Source of the DNA: Amoebophrya sp. A120
Lineage: Eukaryota > Sar > Dinophyceae > Syndiniales > Amoebophryaceae
Length of the DNA stretch: 64,000 bases
Direction: 5' to 3'
Assembly (NCBI GenBank): GCA_905178155.1
Contig: CAJINV010000012.1
Span: 926,004 to 990,003, forward strand
The stretch's first letter is position 1, and each line of letters starts with the position of its first letter. A model generated the notes under the pieces. That model was not told the origin of the DNA, did not search any database, and was given only the letters and a program-made list of their open reading frames with translations. Below are positions 22,146-33,883 of this stretch, piece after piece. Position numbers and translations under genes: made by a program.

Positions 22146-24065
22146 TCAGGCAAACGTGGTAATCAAATTTTTCCCGTATTCAACCATCACCCTGTCCATG
22201 TTTTTTCGCATGTTTGCCACTTGAGTTATCAAATGCAAAAATGTCTGGGTCTGGAAACTTGTGATGCTGGGTGGCGTATCATGAGGAGGCCACAAGTGCT
22301 CGCTCAGCATGACAAGTTTCTGAGCTTCTAGGTGTTGCCTATTCTGCATGACAAACTGCGTTTCTACATGACAGAAAAATGGCGCTCTTGGGTAACGTAC
22401 ATGACAGATTTGAGAGTCATGCCAGAGTAGCATGACAAACATGCACTGTTCCAGACCCAGACATTTTTACACTTGATATGAATCAGATTTTGATGATTCC
22501 TCATGTTTGACAACGAAGTGGTGTTGGTCAAGCCAGTGTAAGCAGATGACAAAGCATCAGCAGACAGAAAGCCGCCAGAACTCATTGTCGTATAATTCCC
22601 ACTGGCGTTCCGCATCACAATCTTTGACACCGTCTCCGCCGGATTTGCCGTCTTCACCCAGTACCCGTGCAATGTGTTCCGTTCGAAAAACGGAAAAAAG
22701 TCGAGTTTCAGAGGCTGCCAGACTTCATTGGACGATGAGAATTGGTTGTTGTCATCGAGCGTGGGGGAATCGGATTCGGACATGGAGGAACTGGACGCGG
22801 AGCTGAGAGCCCGTAAATGCCCGCCCGTCGTGTAATCGATAACGTGCCCGTATTTCGTCATTGTAGTGGAGGAGGAAGAGCCGGTACCTGTTATTTTCAG
22901 TGGGTAAAACTTATACGTCGACAAGTTCAACAAAAAACGTACAACTACCTAGCCATCAAGTGAATGTGGACCTTGAAATATTCACATGACAATCAAATGC
23001 TTGTGCCTGATGAAACTCCGCATCCGCAGTGGAAAGGAACATTGAATGCGTCAGCTATCTATCTCTTTGTAAACACATCTATATACCGTGGTCCATCTCC
23101 CCGGTAATGCTTTTCCTAACCGGCGGCAAGCTGACGCTGAGCAGTGCCCGCAAGCAAGCCAACGCACACGTTTCCGACAATAACCCCGGGCCGTAGGCGG
23201 AAGCACTAGAAGACGACATTGAATCGCTACTCGCCGCATGATTGTAGTGAATGACGCAGACCTTCAGCGTGAAGTGCCAATAGCACTTTTTCTCCTCGAC
23301 TGTGATCGTGTTTTTGTTCAAAATCTCTTTCGACTGAAACAGTTTGCGCAGCTGGTCGCACAGGGTCAGATTCCCGAAATCCTGCGGTCGGTAGTTTTGA
23401 GGTTGATGTTGGTGAGCAGCGGTGGAAGAGGAAGACGCTGCCACACCTGGTCCTCGTCCCATGGGACTACATCCATGATCCTCCTGTTCCTGCAACAATA
23501 ATTTCGCGACCTGTTCCGGGCTTCCTCTAACCGTCTGCTGCGGTGCTCCTGTGCCTGTTGTCTCGATTTTCCGCCTCTTCTGCACGTGCTCGGCGATCAC
23601 TTGCTCTGGTGTTTTATTGACGCCCACAGACGCGTCAGACGTGCCTGATGTGTTTCCTGCGTGCTCCATGGCGAACGATCTTGTCCCGCCGTCAGTCATA
23701 TTTGCTGCTCTTCGTTTACTCTCTTCATATTCCGCGCTTCCCATCTTTTGGAATCTTCTGCTCCGAAACGGGTCCTCTGAGCTGTACTTTGGGAGTTCGT
23801 CGACGTAAATCTCCAAGTCCCGGGGAAAATCTTCCACCAAATTCCCCTCGACAATACATGCGACCTGCGTGTTATGGTACCACACGAGGGCGGACCCGAG
23901 GCTCTGGCTGTGGAAACCCACTTGCACCGTCGGGGACAGGATCTCCGTGCTGTCGGTCAGGGAGTTATCATTTTCGTCGTTTCCATGTTTATCTATTTCT
24001 CCGGGTGGGCTCTGGATGTTGATGACAGCATCCCCATTCTCCTCGAAGTCCACCTCCATGGTCAT
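22146..24065 (-). CDS. RNase PH-fold exosome subunit, Rrp43-like
   Basis: ATG at 24065 (MTMEVDFEENGDAV); the longer frame starts with TTG. The N-terminal part has the RNase PH signature SLGSALVWYHNTQVACIVEG, comparable to G-SAL-K-GNT-V-C in exosome ring subunits, then YVDELPKYSSEDPFRSRRF, like the conserved VDLPPL-SS-FRSG region. A Ser/Gln-rich insertion follows. Then come SKEILNKNTITVEEKKCYWH (the hydrophobic beta-strand region) and LLSETCALACLRALLSVSLP, matching the 'DACTFALLAALKNV-LP' helix of Rrp43/Rrp42. An intron (about 23085-22945) precedes LKLDFFPFFERNTLHGYWVK. The last exon after the introner ends NLIQVANMRKNMDRVMVEYG, like the terminal helix. Eukaryotic ring subunits of this type are structural and non-catalytic. 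Rrp43 fits best; Rrp42 or Rrp45 are alternatives. Confidence 0.7.
22227..22478. mobile_element. Family A introner in the exosome-subunit gene
   Basis: 252 bp: left TATCAAATGCAAAAATGTCT then GGGTCTGG; right CCAGACCCAGACATTTTTAC then ACTTGATA. TSD TGAGT/TGAAT (22222-22226, 22479-22483; one mismatch). Excision gives ...NHQNLIQVANMRKNM..., in frame with the terminal helix. Confidence 0.9.
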
Positions 24066-25042
24066 TTTTCTTGTAGTACTAGTTTGTTGTTGTAAAAAAC
24101 TATACAACTTGATAGTACTAGGTAGCGGGAGGAGGTCGATCTAAATGCATCAAATCAGCGCATGAAAAGAAAAAGATGCTTCTGCTGGGTCCTTGCGAGC
24201 AGATCAAAAAGATGAGACTATTAAAAAGAGGATCGTCTACAAGTCGCACGGTGATCACTGTTTGTTTCACGAAATGTTCACAAATCAAAATATGTTAATA
24301 TGGGCTCTGTCTTAATCTTCTCCCAGATCCTTCATTCGGGCACGTACTAGTCCTACAGTTGTTGATCGCATTTACAATTTTCATTTTCGGTGAAAGCCAG
24401 AACATTCTAGTAATGGTGTCTCATAGTTTTCAGAACCAAATTTGCCGATCCTGCTTGCATTTGACCTTTCAGATCTTCATCTTCTCGTGCCTGCATGAAG
24501 TTCTTCGCATATTCGTACTATTTCGTTGATCATTCATCGTGCGGCTGGCAATAAAGGCAACTAAGTTGTACACTATCAATAGGACCGACAGGTACCACTG
24601 TGGTGTCTAACACTATGGCAGAACAACAGGCCTCCAGGCGCGAGTGCAAAAATTATCCATTTTCGTACGAGGAACACATGTTCACCGCAATATCCAGCAG
24701 TAGAGTTAGCGTCATGCACGTGGTCGCAGAGCAATTACAATAAATGCTAGTATCTTACACGAGAAGAAGATCGAGAAGTAGAAAAGTATTCATCGCAGTT
24801 ATTTCAGGCTCTGTCTAGCAAGCCAGGCGTCCGCACGAAGTTCCGAATTCTATTGAAACCACATGATGAACTCCTGCAACATCCTACATGGCTAGAAATA
24901 GTAGAGAACTGTAAATTTAATGTAAATATCGCCCAACAAGAACTCAATTTCAATTAATTTTGCACACGTTGTAGTTGTACATGCAGTTGTACTTCTACTT
25001 CATTCCTCTTCCAGGATAATAGGAATCGGAATATCGCTATGG
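24066..25042. other. Intergenic
   Basis: About 1 kb of AT-rich DNA with no ORF worth noting, no tandem repeat and no recognised RNA. Confidence 0.55.
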
Positions 25043-28000
25043 CTATCGAAACGCCCCACCACTGCCATTCCCTCCACCTCCGACTCCACGACGTCCGAAA
25101 TCTGTTCGCCTTACCACGCGCTCAAAATTATTTAAGTTAAAATACATCCGACGCGGGTGCCAGGAATTTGTGTTGCTATGGTAGGGATTGTTGTGTACAA
25201 CTGAGTTGCTAGTTCTATTGTGGTCTATCTGAGATGAGGAACTATTGTTCGGCGGTCCAGGACCACTTATGTTATACCCACCTGCCCCCGTGCTATCTTC
25301 TATCTTCATCTTCTTACTCAGGTAATATTCCTCCGCGTGCCTGTATCCGTACTGTCTTCTCAACAGCGACAAACAGCAGCCGCACAGCAGTCTTTTCACC
25401 ACGAAGTTCAGTAGGAGTTTCCGGATGAGCAATTGGTACAAGGTCAGAACCAAAGGTTGGAAGAAGCTTTCCCAAAAGGGGATGACTGTCGTGAAAACTT
25501 TTTCCAAAAAGTTTTTCTTCCGCCACCTTTTTGCACTCGCCGCCGCGCTGATCTTCCGCGACAACCCCGTTCCGCTTCCGTGCTGAAAGATCAAGCCAAC
25601 GTCCTCCTCGTCGTCGTCCGTTTGGTTCAAAACAAAGTTTTCGATCATATCAATTGTAAAAGTGTCTGGGTCTGGAATGTTGCCAAGTTTATCATGCATA
25701 TTTTGCATGACCCAGGATGTCTGTAATGCACGGCCTAGCATCACAGATTTTTAGAGGGCTTCCTGATGCCTACTCCGCATGCCAAATGCCCTCCCCGCGT
25801 AGCACAAACTAGACTCCTCTTGCTGGTCATGCAATACGGATTTTTTTAGAATCCAAACGCAGCATCACAAGTTCCAACTTTCCAGACCCAGACATTTTTG
25901 CAATCCATAGATCACAACTTTCAACACTTCTTGCAGAATTTCCTCCACCCCCAGCCAGTACCAAATGCGGCTGAAGCAGGATTTCTTCCGGTTTTTGTAC
26001 TATGACCTGCTCAAACGTTACAATCCCAAGCGTTACAATAGAATTTGGAAATCTGTGATGCAAGAAGTGCATGATCTAGCCAAGTTTCATAGGATTACGC
26101 ATGACAAGTTCCGGAGTCCCAAACCGCACTACAGTCTGCCAGTGCCAGTATTTGTGCTGCATAAAGTGGAATGGTCTGCGAGTCTGTCATGCTCATTATG
26201 CGAGACAAGTCCCAGATTCTATTGTAACGTTTGATATTGTAACGTTTGAGCAGGTCATATGTACGCCAGGTGTTTCCTGTGCTCGAAGTTGTTCTGGAAG
26301 TTATCTTCCGGAAACCTCGGCTTTTGTACTAGATTCTGGTCCACCCGGCTGATTTCCTTAAATTTCGCGTGAAACAGCACCGCCGGGACCTTGAACGTAC
26401 CGTCGGGGAAGCACCACTTCTTGAACTGTTTCTTTTTGAACTCCAGCTCCTTCGCGCGGAGTTCGATTTCCTTCTTCAGTGAAGTGCGGCGCTCCGATAT
26501 CCACAGTAAATTTCCCGTACACGTACACATGCGGTCTCTGCATGAAAGAACTTGGCTTCCATCCTAGTCTAGCATGACAAGTTTTCGGCTTTAAATTGGT
26601 GAAATTTGTGATGCATCTTGTACATGTACGGAAAATTTGTATTGCGTATCCGACTCCAGCATGACGGAAACGTAATTGATCGTGCGGAGTTCCTCTTGCT
26701 TCAGATTCAACTCCGACTGCAGCTGTGTCAATTCCTGCACCGTGATAAACCGATTCTCGATCTGGTCGCTGCCGATCATGGTGTTTGCTGATGTCGTTCT
26801 TGATGTGCTATCAGAAGTTGTACTCGCCGGTCCTAAAAGTTGTGATCCGCCCTTAATATTTTGCTGCTGCTGCTGTTTCAGCGATTGCTCCTCTTGTTCC
26901 GCGGCTGTCAGCTGCACCGTTTTCACGGCCGGGCACACGTAGCTGCACACTTCCGTGATCGTTTTCCCGCTGTACTGATCGACCGCTATCAAATGCAAAA
27001 ATGTCTGGGTCTGGGAGGTTGCCGGGTTTGTCATGCATATTTTGCATGACCAATCGCGCCTGTAGTGCATGACTTAGCATCACAGATTTTTGGAAGGCTT
27101 TCTGATGCCTATTCCGCATGACAAATGTCCTCTCCGCGTAGCACAATCCGGGCTCCTCTTGTTGGTCCTGCAATACAGATTTTTTTAGAGTCCAAAGACA
27201 GCATGACAAGTTTGGATCCTTCCAGACCCAGACATATTTGCAATGCATAACCGCTAGAACCGAACAGTTGATCAGAAACAGCTCCCGCAGTCCGAGGTTC
27301 TTTTCGTGCAGGGGAGAGGCTTCGTTGATGATGTGCTTGATCGTCAGAATGCCGCCGTTCGGGCTGTGCACCGTGAGCATCGTATGGAAGTGTCAGGTTT
27401 GAAATCGTCAAAGTTGAAATAGTTTGTCATGCATAAAGCGGAGACCAGTTGGAAGACCAATTTCCAAGCGGCGCATGACAAATTTTCTGAGCACCGAAAT
27501 CCAATCTGTCATGCTGTTTGGGCACAGAAGAGTGCTTTTGTCATGCTCCTTTAGCAGCTCTATCCCAAACCCTAAATAGGCTCGAAATCTGCCTCACTTG
27601 CAATCCCTGCAAGACAGTCTTTTCGTGCTTTGCATTTTATGCATCACAGATTCTTTCAACTTTGTCGATTTCAATCCTGACACATCCATACATCGGGAGA
27701 AGTTGGTATTGCGCCGGGTGGTATCAAATGCAAAAGTGTCTGGGTCTGGAATAGTGGAACTTGTGATGCGTGTCTTGCATTCCTGGAAAATCTGTGTTGC
27801 ATGAGCAGCAAAAGAGGAGCTTGCTTTGTCATGCAAAAACGCAATTTGTAATGCGTGGTAGGCATCAGCAGGCCTCTCTAAAACTTGTCATGCCTGGCTG
27901 CCATTAATACAAGCGCTTCAATCATGCTCAATTCAGCATCACAGATTTCCAGACCCAGACATATTTGCAGTGCATAGGTGGTCCTGTAAAAGTTGGTCGA

Positions 28001-31000
28001 TCTCGGTGTTGGATGGTTTATTGCCTGTCGTGTCTAGTACCTGCTCGCCACCGCTATTTGTAGGCTTTGTACTAGATGAGGAGCCACTGCTGCTCAAACT
28101 GGTGCTGTTCGACAAAACTTGTGCCTGCAACTCGTACATCAGCCCCGACCGCGTGACCAACTGCAGCACGATCTTCGGCTGCACCAAAATCACGTTCTCC
28201 CGGATCACCATCAAGCGCAACACAAGCTCGGGGTACTCCAGCCAGTCGCTGTCGGGGTAGTAGAATTTTTCATCTGGAACAGGATCGGCTCCTCCGGGAG
28301 GTGGTGGTGGTTGTAATCCTGCAGCCGAGAATGGAACACTTGTGTTCCCTGCTCCTCTCGGCGAAGTTGTACTTCTATCTGCAGGCGCCGCTAAGAGTCC
28401 TCCCCCTGGCCCCATGCGCGGGCTGAGCAGTTGCTGCAGCTGGGGAACGCCTTTTGTTTGCATGGCCGGTCGTGCCCCCGCAATTGTAGAAGTTTGCGCT
28501 CCTGTACTAGCTGCAGGAGGTGCTCGCTCCGCCGTTGGGAACGCCGGGGGTGCGACGGCAAGAACCACTGCATTTCCTTTGGCTGGAGGTAGTTGGAGCA
28601 GGTGTTTTTCTTTTTTATTCATTTTACTGGCACCAGCTGCAGATGTTGATGATGATCGGAAAGCGGAAGCATCTTCGTCGCCCGCTGGTGGCACCATTTG
28701 CGCCTTGTGCTCGCCTTCGTTATACAACACCAGCTGTGGTCCACCTTTTGAAGGAGACGAAGAGGTGGTTATTGAGGTTTTCGACTTCTTCACCTTAGCC
28801 GGCCCTCCGCCCGCCAAACTTTTCGTCGTGTTGTTTGGAACATCCGCAGCTCTGTTTTCCACTACTATCTTTGCAGATTTCTTGCTAGAAGTACCGCCAC
28901 TCGCCGGAGAACTTGTAGTTGCCACAGCAGGAGCGGTCAAGATATTACCGTCTTGGTCTGGAGAAACACTTCTGCTGGTTTTCTTCGAAGATGCTCCACC
29001 TGGATTCCTTATCGCCGCAGAGGTACTAGGGCCTCCTGCTACTAGGGACGAGCTGCTATTTCGTAGTTGCGATGAATCTGCTCTATTCGAAGAAGTCACC
29101 CTCCTGTCACTGCTGCTCGCAGTCGCGCCGGAGGTTCTATTCTTGCTACCGACAGTCTTATCGTCGTTCGCTGCAGCAGCTCCCGAAGCCGGCAGCGAAG
29201 AAGCTGATCGGCTTCTTTTCGATTTCAACGCTTTTGTTTCTGCTCCTGTGCTGTTGGACGTGGTTGGTCCAGCAGGTTCTACTTTTAGACTGGAGGCTCT
29301 ACCAGCATTGCCTATGGTGTTACCCGCAACGGAGGCCGAGCCGGGGGCGTGGGCAGCACTGCCCTCAGGATGCGGAGCAGCTTCCTTATACTCCAAATCG
29401 CTCCTTGCAGGGGATGTGGAGACAAACTTGTCCTCTACTTCCGAAGACAGCGCCCTCGCCTTCGCTGGCGCTGCGCCTGCAGGTCCTCGCGGCATGTCAG
29501 GATTTTTATCGCCACCTGCACCAGCCCCCACCAACGGCAATTTCGTGCCGTTTGTGTCTTTCTCCTCATCTTCATTCCCACCCGGTAGATGAAGTGTTAA
29601 ACTCGTCCCATTCTGTAGCGGCCCCCCGGATGCTGGCGAGCCACTGCTGCTGCTGCTCTCCTGACCAGGAACTACACCGCCTGCCCCACCACTCGTCCCA
29701 CCCGCCGCGTTGCTATTTGCTTTCGCTGACAACAGCATGCGGTTAAGAAACGCCAGGGCGCTGCTCGTCACAATAATTGGCTCGGGCTCGTTTACCGGCA
29801 TCAAAATGCGGTTTTTGATTTTCCCTTTCGGCCCCTTCAAAGGTTTGATATTCACATTCTGCTGGCTTGAATGATCTTGATTGCCGCTTGCTGGTGGAGA
29901 AGCTTTCATACTCGAAGACGCTAGTAGAGATCCTGGCCGGGGACTTCTATTTGCAGTTGTTAAGGACGAGCCACCAGCGTTTTTACTGTTGGATCGGATC
30001 CGCACCATCTCTGTCACACTCTTGCTGGTGGTCGTGTTAATATTCGCGACTACATTTGGCGTTGGTCCTGGAGGTTGTACTGAGTTGTCAAATATCGTCG
30101 GTTTCAGCACTCCGTCAGACACGCAGCAGGCGTGGGAGAAGCATATGGGGTTCTCAAACGTTACATCCTCAGCTGTTACATGAAATTTGTAATGCAAGAA
30201 TGGCAAAAAGTGAAAGGGAAAACGTTGTGCCTTTTGCATTACAGGTTTGGAGCAGATTGTAATGCTATCTAGCGCGTCGGGAAGTTGTCATGCGGAGAAG
30301 GCTTGATCGCGGTAAAAGTGATAGTGTTTTTGCATGACAAATCATGTAACAGTTGAGAATGTAACATTTTGAGAACGCCATAAAGCAAAGTTGCTGACTC
30401 GGCTGCAGAAACCTCGCGACGATAACGCCGGTGAGCAGCAAGAGAAAGATAATCTGCAGATAGTGCTGTAGGGACAAAACGGTGAGCATGACGAAGGTAA
30501 GGAAGTTGTCCCGGCCTCGCTCCCCATCGGGGTGAATCAATTCGTCCGCTTCGGTGGTCTGGAAGAAGCTCAGACTGTTGGTGGCCTTCAAGCTCAGCAT
30601 GAAGAAGTGCCGGAAGGTCCGCTCGCTCGGGGGGGAAGGAGACGACCACAGGGGGGATGTGGAAGTAGATGTTGTGCCCGCGGTGGTCAAGGACGTGGTC
30701 GTGGAGGACGCGTGGTCAGCAGGATCACCATCTCGTCCCGCCCTGAGCGCCAGAACATCTTCCAACAGGTCGTACATAAGCCAGTAGAGCAAGCAGGACA
30801 AGCCATAATTGACCACCGCAAACACGGTGACAAACCCGATTTCAAAAGCCAACACGTAGGTAATCAGTTGCTTCATCGAGATGCGGTTGACACAAAAGTC
30901 CCAAAGGAAATCCCCGACGGCCTTCGTGGACGTCGACAAGGGTCCGGCCAGCATCTGCCCCCGCCCGGCACCACCGCCCTGATGGAACAGCCCGCCGTCG

Positions 31001-31704
31001 GCCGCGGAAGTAAAGGCTTCGGTGTCGCCCTCCCTGAAAAAGAAGTCGTCCATAAAGTAGCGCCACAGGTCGTTCCCCGGTCGATTCACGTAGCGCGCGA
31101 TGCCGCCCTTGGTGCCGAAATGGTTCTGCGTCTGGCGGAACTCGTTGCGCCGCGTGATCAGCTCGTGCCCGTTGTAGTACACATCGCCCAGCGGGTCGGC
31201 CACGATGCTTTCTCCGTAGAAGTTTTTCCGCAAAAGCGCTGCCGCGGAGGAGGGAGAACTGGACGCCGCGCCGCCCAGCTCCAAGTCGCCAAATTCTTCC
31301 GAGTACACCTCCTTGATAAATTATCCAAGAAAAAAACTGTGTTAGTGTAACTTTGGTTTCTTTGGTTGACAGCATCACAAATTTGGTCTACATGACAGAG
31401 AAAGCCTGTCATGCGCGGCTTGTAAGGGAAAACACTACACGTGATAGGAGGACTCCATGGTTGTCTGGCATGACAGGTGTAACTCTGATGCATGTTCTGC
31501 ATTACAGAGTTACACTTACACAGGTTTTTTCTTGGATATAAATTTGTGCTTCTCGCTGGCGAACTTCTGGATGGCCTTGACGCGGGCGATGGTGAGCCCC
31601 TGCCGGAAGATGCTCGTGGCGGGAATTTTGCGGTTCTGCTTCTGCTCCTCATCCGTGTTGATTTGCGGATCATGCTCCTCGGTGATGCTATTCAGGCTTA
31701 GCAT
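25043..31704 (-). CDS. 1,555-aa multi-pass membrane protein, unknown family
   Basis: Nine exons separated by eight introners. Subtracting the eight elements and one TSD each leaves exactly 1,556 codons from the ATG at 31704 to the stop at 25043, all open. Order: basic N-terminus (MLSLNSITEEHDPQ..., IFRQGLTIARVKAIQKF); a soluble part with YYNGHELITRRNEFRQTQNH and DLWRYFMDDFFFRE; membrane segments around LITYVLAFEIGFVTVFAVVN and LTFVMLTVLSLQHYLQIIFL; about 600 residues of Ser/Ala/Gly/Pro-rich disorder; then YYPDSDWLEYPELVLRLMVI, VILVQPKIVLQLVTRSGLMY, a coiled coil (SERRTSLKKEIELRAKELEF), WCFPDGTFKVPAVLFHAKFK, and a last hydrophobic region (FFQPLVLTLYQLLIRKLLLN, CGCCLSLLRRQYGYRH) before an Asn/Gly-rich tail. 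The part between the disordered region and the coiled coil may be a sensor or scaffold, but I recognise no family. Confidence 0.8.
25648..25909. mobile_element. Family A introner (membrane-protein gene, intron 8)
   Basis: 262 bp, ends TATCAATTGTAAAAGTGTCT and ...CATTTTTGCAATCCATA, TSD GATCA (25643-25647, 25910-25914). Joins EVLKVVI|ENFVLNQ in frame. Confidence 0.95.
26001..26259. mobile_element. Family B introner (membrane-protein gene, intron 7)
   Basis: 259 bp, TATGACCTGCTCAAACGTTA at the left and its inverse at the right, TSD TGTAC (25996-26000, 26260-26264). Joins HLAY|KNRKKSC in frame. Second copy of the family found in the ATL gene. Confidence 0.95.
26498..26648. mobile_element. Family H introner (membrane-protein gene, intron 6)
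   Basis: 151 bp, the shortest clear introner. Ends TATCCACAGTAAATTTCCCG and inverse of TACGCAATACAAATTTTCCG, both leading into GTACA-GTACA. TSD TCCGA (26493-26497, 26649-26653). Joins SVMLES|ERRTSLKK in frame. Confidence 0.92.
26987..27249. mobile_element. Family A introner (membrane-protein gene, intron 5)
   Basis: 263 bp, TATCAAATGCAAAAATGTCT ... CATATTTGCAATGCATA, TSD ACCGC (26982-26986, 27250-27254). Joins NCSVLA|VDQYSGK in frame. Confidence 0.95.
27383..27690. mobile_element. Family C introner (membrane-protein gene, intron 4)
   Basis: 308 bp, TATGGAAGTGTCAGGTTTGA then AATCGTCAAAGTTGAAATAG at the left, TTTCAACTTTGTCGATTTCA then ATCCTGACACATCCATA at the right. TSD CATCG (27378-27382, 27691-27695). 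It contains four TGTCATGC/GCATGACA motifs. Confidence 0.95.
27691..27721 (-). other. Micro-exon of the membrane-protein gene
   Basis: Only 31 bp separate the family C element at 27383 from the family A element at 27722, and 5 bp of each flank is TSD. The spliced frame reads LLQDHPAQYQLLPMLTVHSP, where roughly AQYQLLP comes from the micro-exon. It shows two independent insertions landing about 30 bp apart in one exon. Confidence 0.88.
27722..27976. mobile_element. Family A introner (membrane-protein gene, intron 3)
   Basis: 255 bp, TATCAAATGCAAAAGTGTCT ... CATATTTGCAGTGCATA, TSD GGTGG (27717-27721, 27977-27981). Confidence 0.95.
30144..30382. mobile_element. Family D introner (membrane-protein gene, intron 2)
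   Basis: 239 bp, TATGGGGTTCTCAAACGTTA at the left and inverse of TATGGCGTTCTCAAAATGTT at the right, TSD AAGCA (30139-30143, 30383-30387). Joins SQQLCF|SHACCVSD in frame. Sister copy at 3936. Confidence 0.95.
31322..31538. mobile_element. Family E introner (membrane-protein gene, intron 1)
   Basis: 217 bp, TATCCAAGAAAAAAACTGTG at the left and its near-perfect inverse (CACAGGTTTTTTCTTGGATA) at the right, TSD TAAAT (31317-31321, 31539-31543). Joins SEKHKFI|KEVYSEE in frame. Confidence 0.95.
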
Positions 31705-32999
31705 TTTTTTTGTTTTTTGTTTGCGAACAAAAATTTATCAATGCGTCGAAGTTGTAGTCCGGGTCGCCACGTCGATGAAACACAAACAGTGGTGTTAAAC
31801 TTACAACGATAATATATTCAAGTGCGAAAAATGTATAATTTACGCCCCGTAGCTGACAGCGTCGCGCAAGTAGAAGTTGTCATGAACTTTCTAAGTGAAA
31901 TCGTGTTGAGGTTCTCACTAGAAATCCGGGGGCCGACGGCGCCATCGGAGGCTTTTGTTCTTAAGCAACAAAGTCATGTTGACTGCCGGAGATTGTAGTT
32001 CGGGCGGTTAAATGCTGTGCTAAATTCTAATTTCTGAAATAATCTTATTCTTAGATGGATATAGAGGAAGCTGCATGGGGAATATTCTAGGTGCATGGCA
32101 AATACATCTTAAGTATTCCATTCCGTTTCGCGGGGGAGGAGGGGACTAACTAATAATTTTTATCACCGGAAGGCCACACGGATGTCATACTTGCTGAGTC
32201 GACGGATGAGCGACGGTCTCTGCAAATACGTTGTTCATGTGGTGGTGCTCCTGGCCCCCTGCTGTAATGATTTTTTTGAAATTGAATTTCAAAAAACGCA
32301 ACTTGTTCATGAAAGAAAAAACAGGACAATGTCAAACAGTTTCTTCTACTGGAAAATAAATCTTATACGAAAACGTCAACGGGGGGCTCGATGTGGTGTA
32401 AAACGAAGCGCTACCAGCGAGAGCGACGTCGTACGATCACTATTAGTATTCATCCGCCTCTGTCCGCCGATTGGTGAATCGGGCTTCACGTCGGTGTGAA
32501 CGCTGAGACTAGTTACGCAAACGACCGAGAGATGGACGAAGACCACGACCTGCGGTAGGAAAGAAGTACGTCAAGAAGTAGAGCTGCTAGCCGGAGGCAA
32601 CAGAACGACGAGAGTCTTTAAACCGACCGAAATCTGCTGCTGCACGAGCAGCGAACCGAATGCTCGCGCAAGTTTATTTCATTGAACGGCTCGCTGTCGC
32701 TGTACGAAGACCGAATGTTTACTGTTACGGGTTTGGACGAGCACGAGGACCGAAGGTTTACTGTTACGGGTTTGGACGTGGACCGAATGTTTACTGGAGG
32801 TTACCAGATGAGGACGAGACTGTACGCACGACCGACTTGGACTGGATCTACTTATTATCGCACGACTGATGAAGAGAAAGAGCCTTGGCGCCAGCTGTTG
32901 TCTGTCTAATTTTTGGTGTACGAAATATTCACAGTATTTCGTGTCTTGATGATGATAGTACACATCCGGTCATCGAGTTTTGACTTTGTACTGCATTTT
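31705..32999. other. Intergenic between membrane-protein gene and array
   Basis: No supported gene. A plus-strand ORF of 75 codons (32682-32909) overlaps the short tandem repeat at 32709 and reads MFTVTGLD repeats; its status is unclear. Confidence 0.45.
32709..32797. repeat. Short tandem repeat, about 30-39 bp
   Basis: Two nearly identical 30-bp copies (32709-32738 and 32748-32777, GACCGAATGTTTACTGTTAC then GGGTTTGGAC) and a partial third (32781-32797). Confidence 0.8.
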
Positions 33000-33883
33000 C
33001 TTTGACGACGAATCCGGAAAAGCCGATCATGGAGAATATGACCAACAAACCCTGAACAACTACGTCGATGGAAAATGCAACCAAGTGTTTGGATGCGGAG
33101 TGGGAACGGACGATCCTTCCTTGTGGCTGAACCACCAGCAAAGTTGCGTCGCGCTACATCCGCCCCTCTTCTTGCTTCTTCTTCTAAGTACCAGAAGCAG
33201 AATCTTTATTCTTCACTGTGAAACAAAACTCTTTCTCTCAATCTTCATGGCAACTCGAACTCTGGTTTTTATATATGACCTTCACGCCTGCCTCGCGCTG
33301 CGGCACTCCTTGTTGTGATCGGTCCTTACTTGGTGCCTCATCAACTCACAATCAAAATTATCTGCACTCTTCAGAAAAAGGTCGATAAAAAAGGGGAGAA
33401 AAACGATACGTATCTCAAGCTGAGTCGGTGGCTGTGCACTGAAATAAGTTTGTTTGGAAAGCAATCAATGCGAACTGGAAAATAGAAAAGAAAAAATGAT
33501 GTTAGGCAATCGAATGTAAACTTGTAAATTAAAAAAAAATATACATGCCTATCAGGAAAGTACAGTCTCAGTCGGTTGAGCTTGTATGCCCTGCTCGTGC
33601 TTTTGCTTCATGTTGACTTAGACTGTACTATCTCAGAGCCCCACCGGCCCTGCAGTGCGTTGTCCGAGGTCAGTTTTCCTCTGGAGTGTGCCCTTCCTTC
33701 AACAGCAGCGCTTTCAGTGAGTCGTTTGATAAAGATGATCACTACGGAGCGGTAATTTTCCATGCCTTCATCTACAGCTGATTGGGAAGTTGTAGAAAAG
33801 CGCTGCAGTAAATTTGCACATAACGTTATTGAAATAGACCACAGCTGCTCGTATTGTTATTTTCAAGGTCGTGGGCGAATTAA
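33000..33883. repeat. Array intergenic block, downstream of copy A
   Basis: Non-coding block shared with about 39100-40619 and 47640-49235. Diagnostic segments: CACTGTGAAACAAAACTCTT, CTTCATGGCAACT..., CACTCCTTGTTGTGATCGGT, and the later TTGCATGCCCTGC / CCGAGGTCA-TTTTCCTCTGG parts. It marks the 3' side of each array gene. Confidence 0.75.

Noticed and set aside
28342-29592. 416-codon plus-strand ORF
   Set aside because: Exactly antisense to the Ser/Ala/Gly-rich disordered region of the membrane-protein gene. Low-complexity GC-rich codons leave the opposite strand open, and the sense frame connects to flanking exons.
30532-31350. 272-codon plus-strand ORF
   Set aside because: Antisense to the membrane-segment exon of the 25043-31704 gene, whose sense frame joins correctly across both neighbouring introners.
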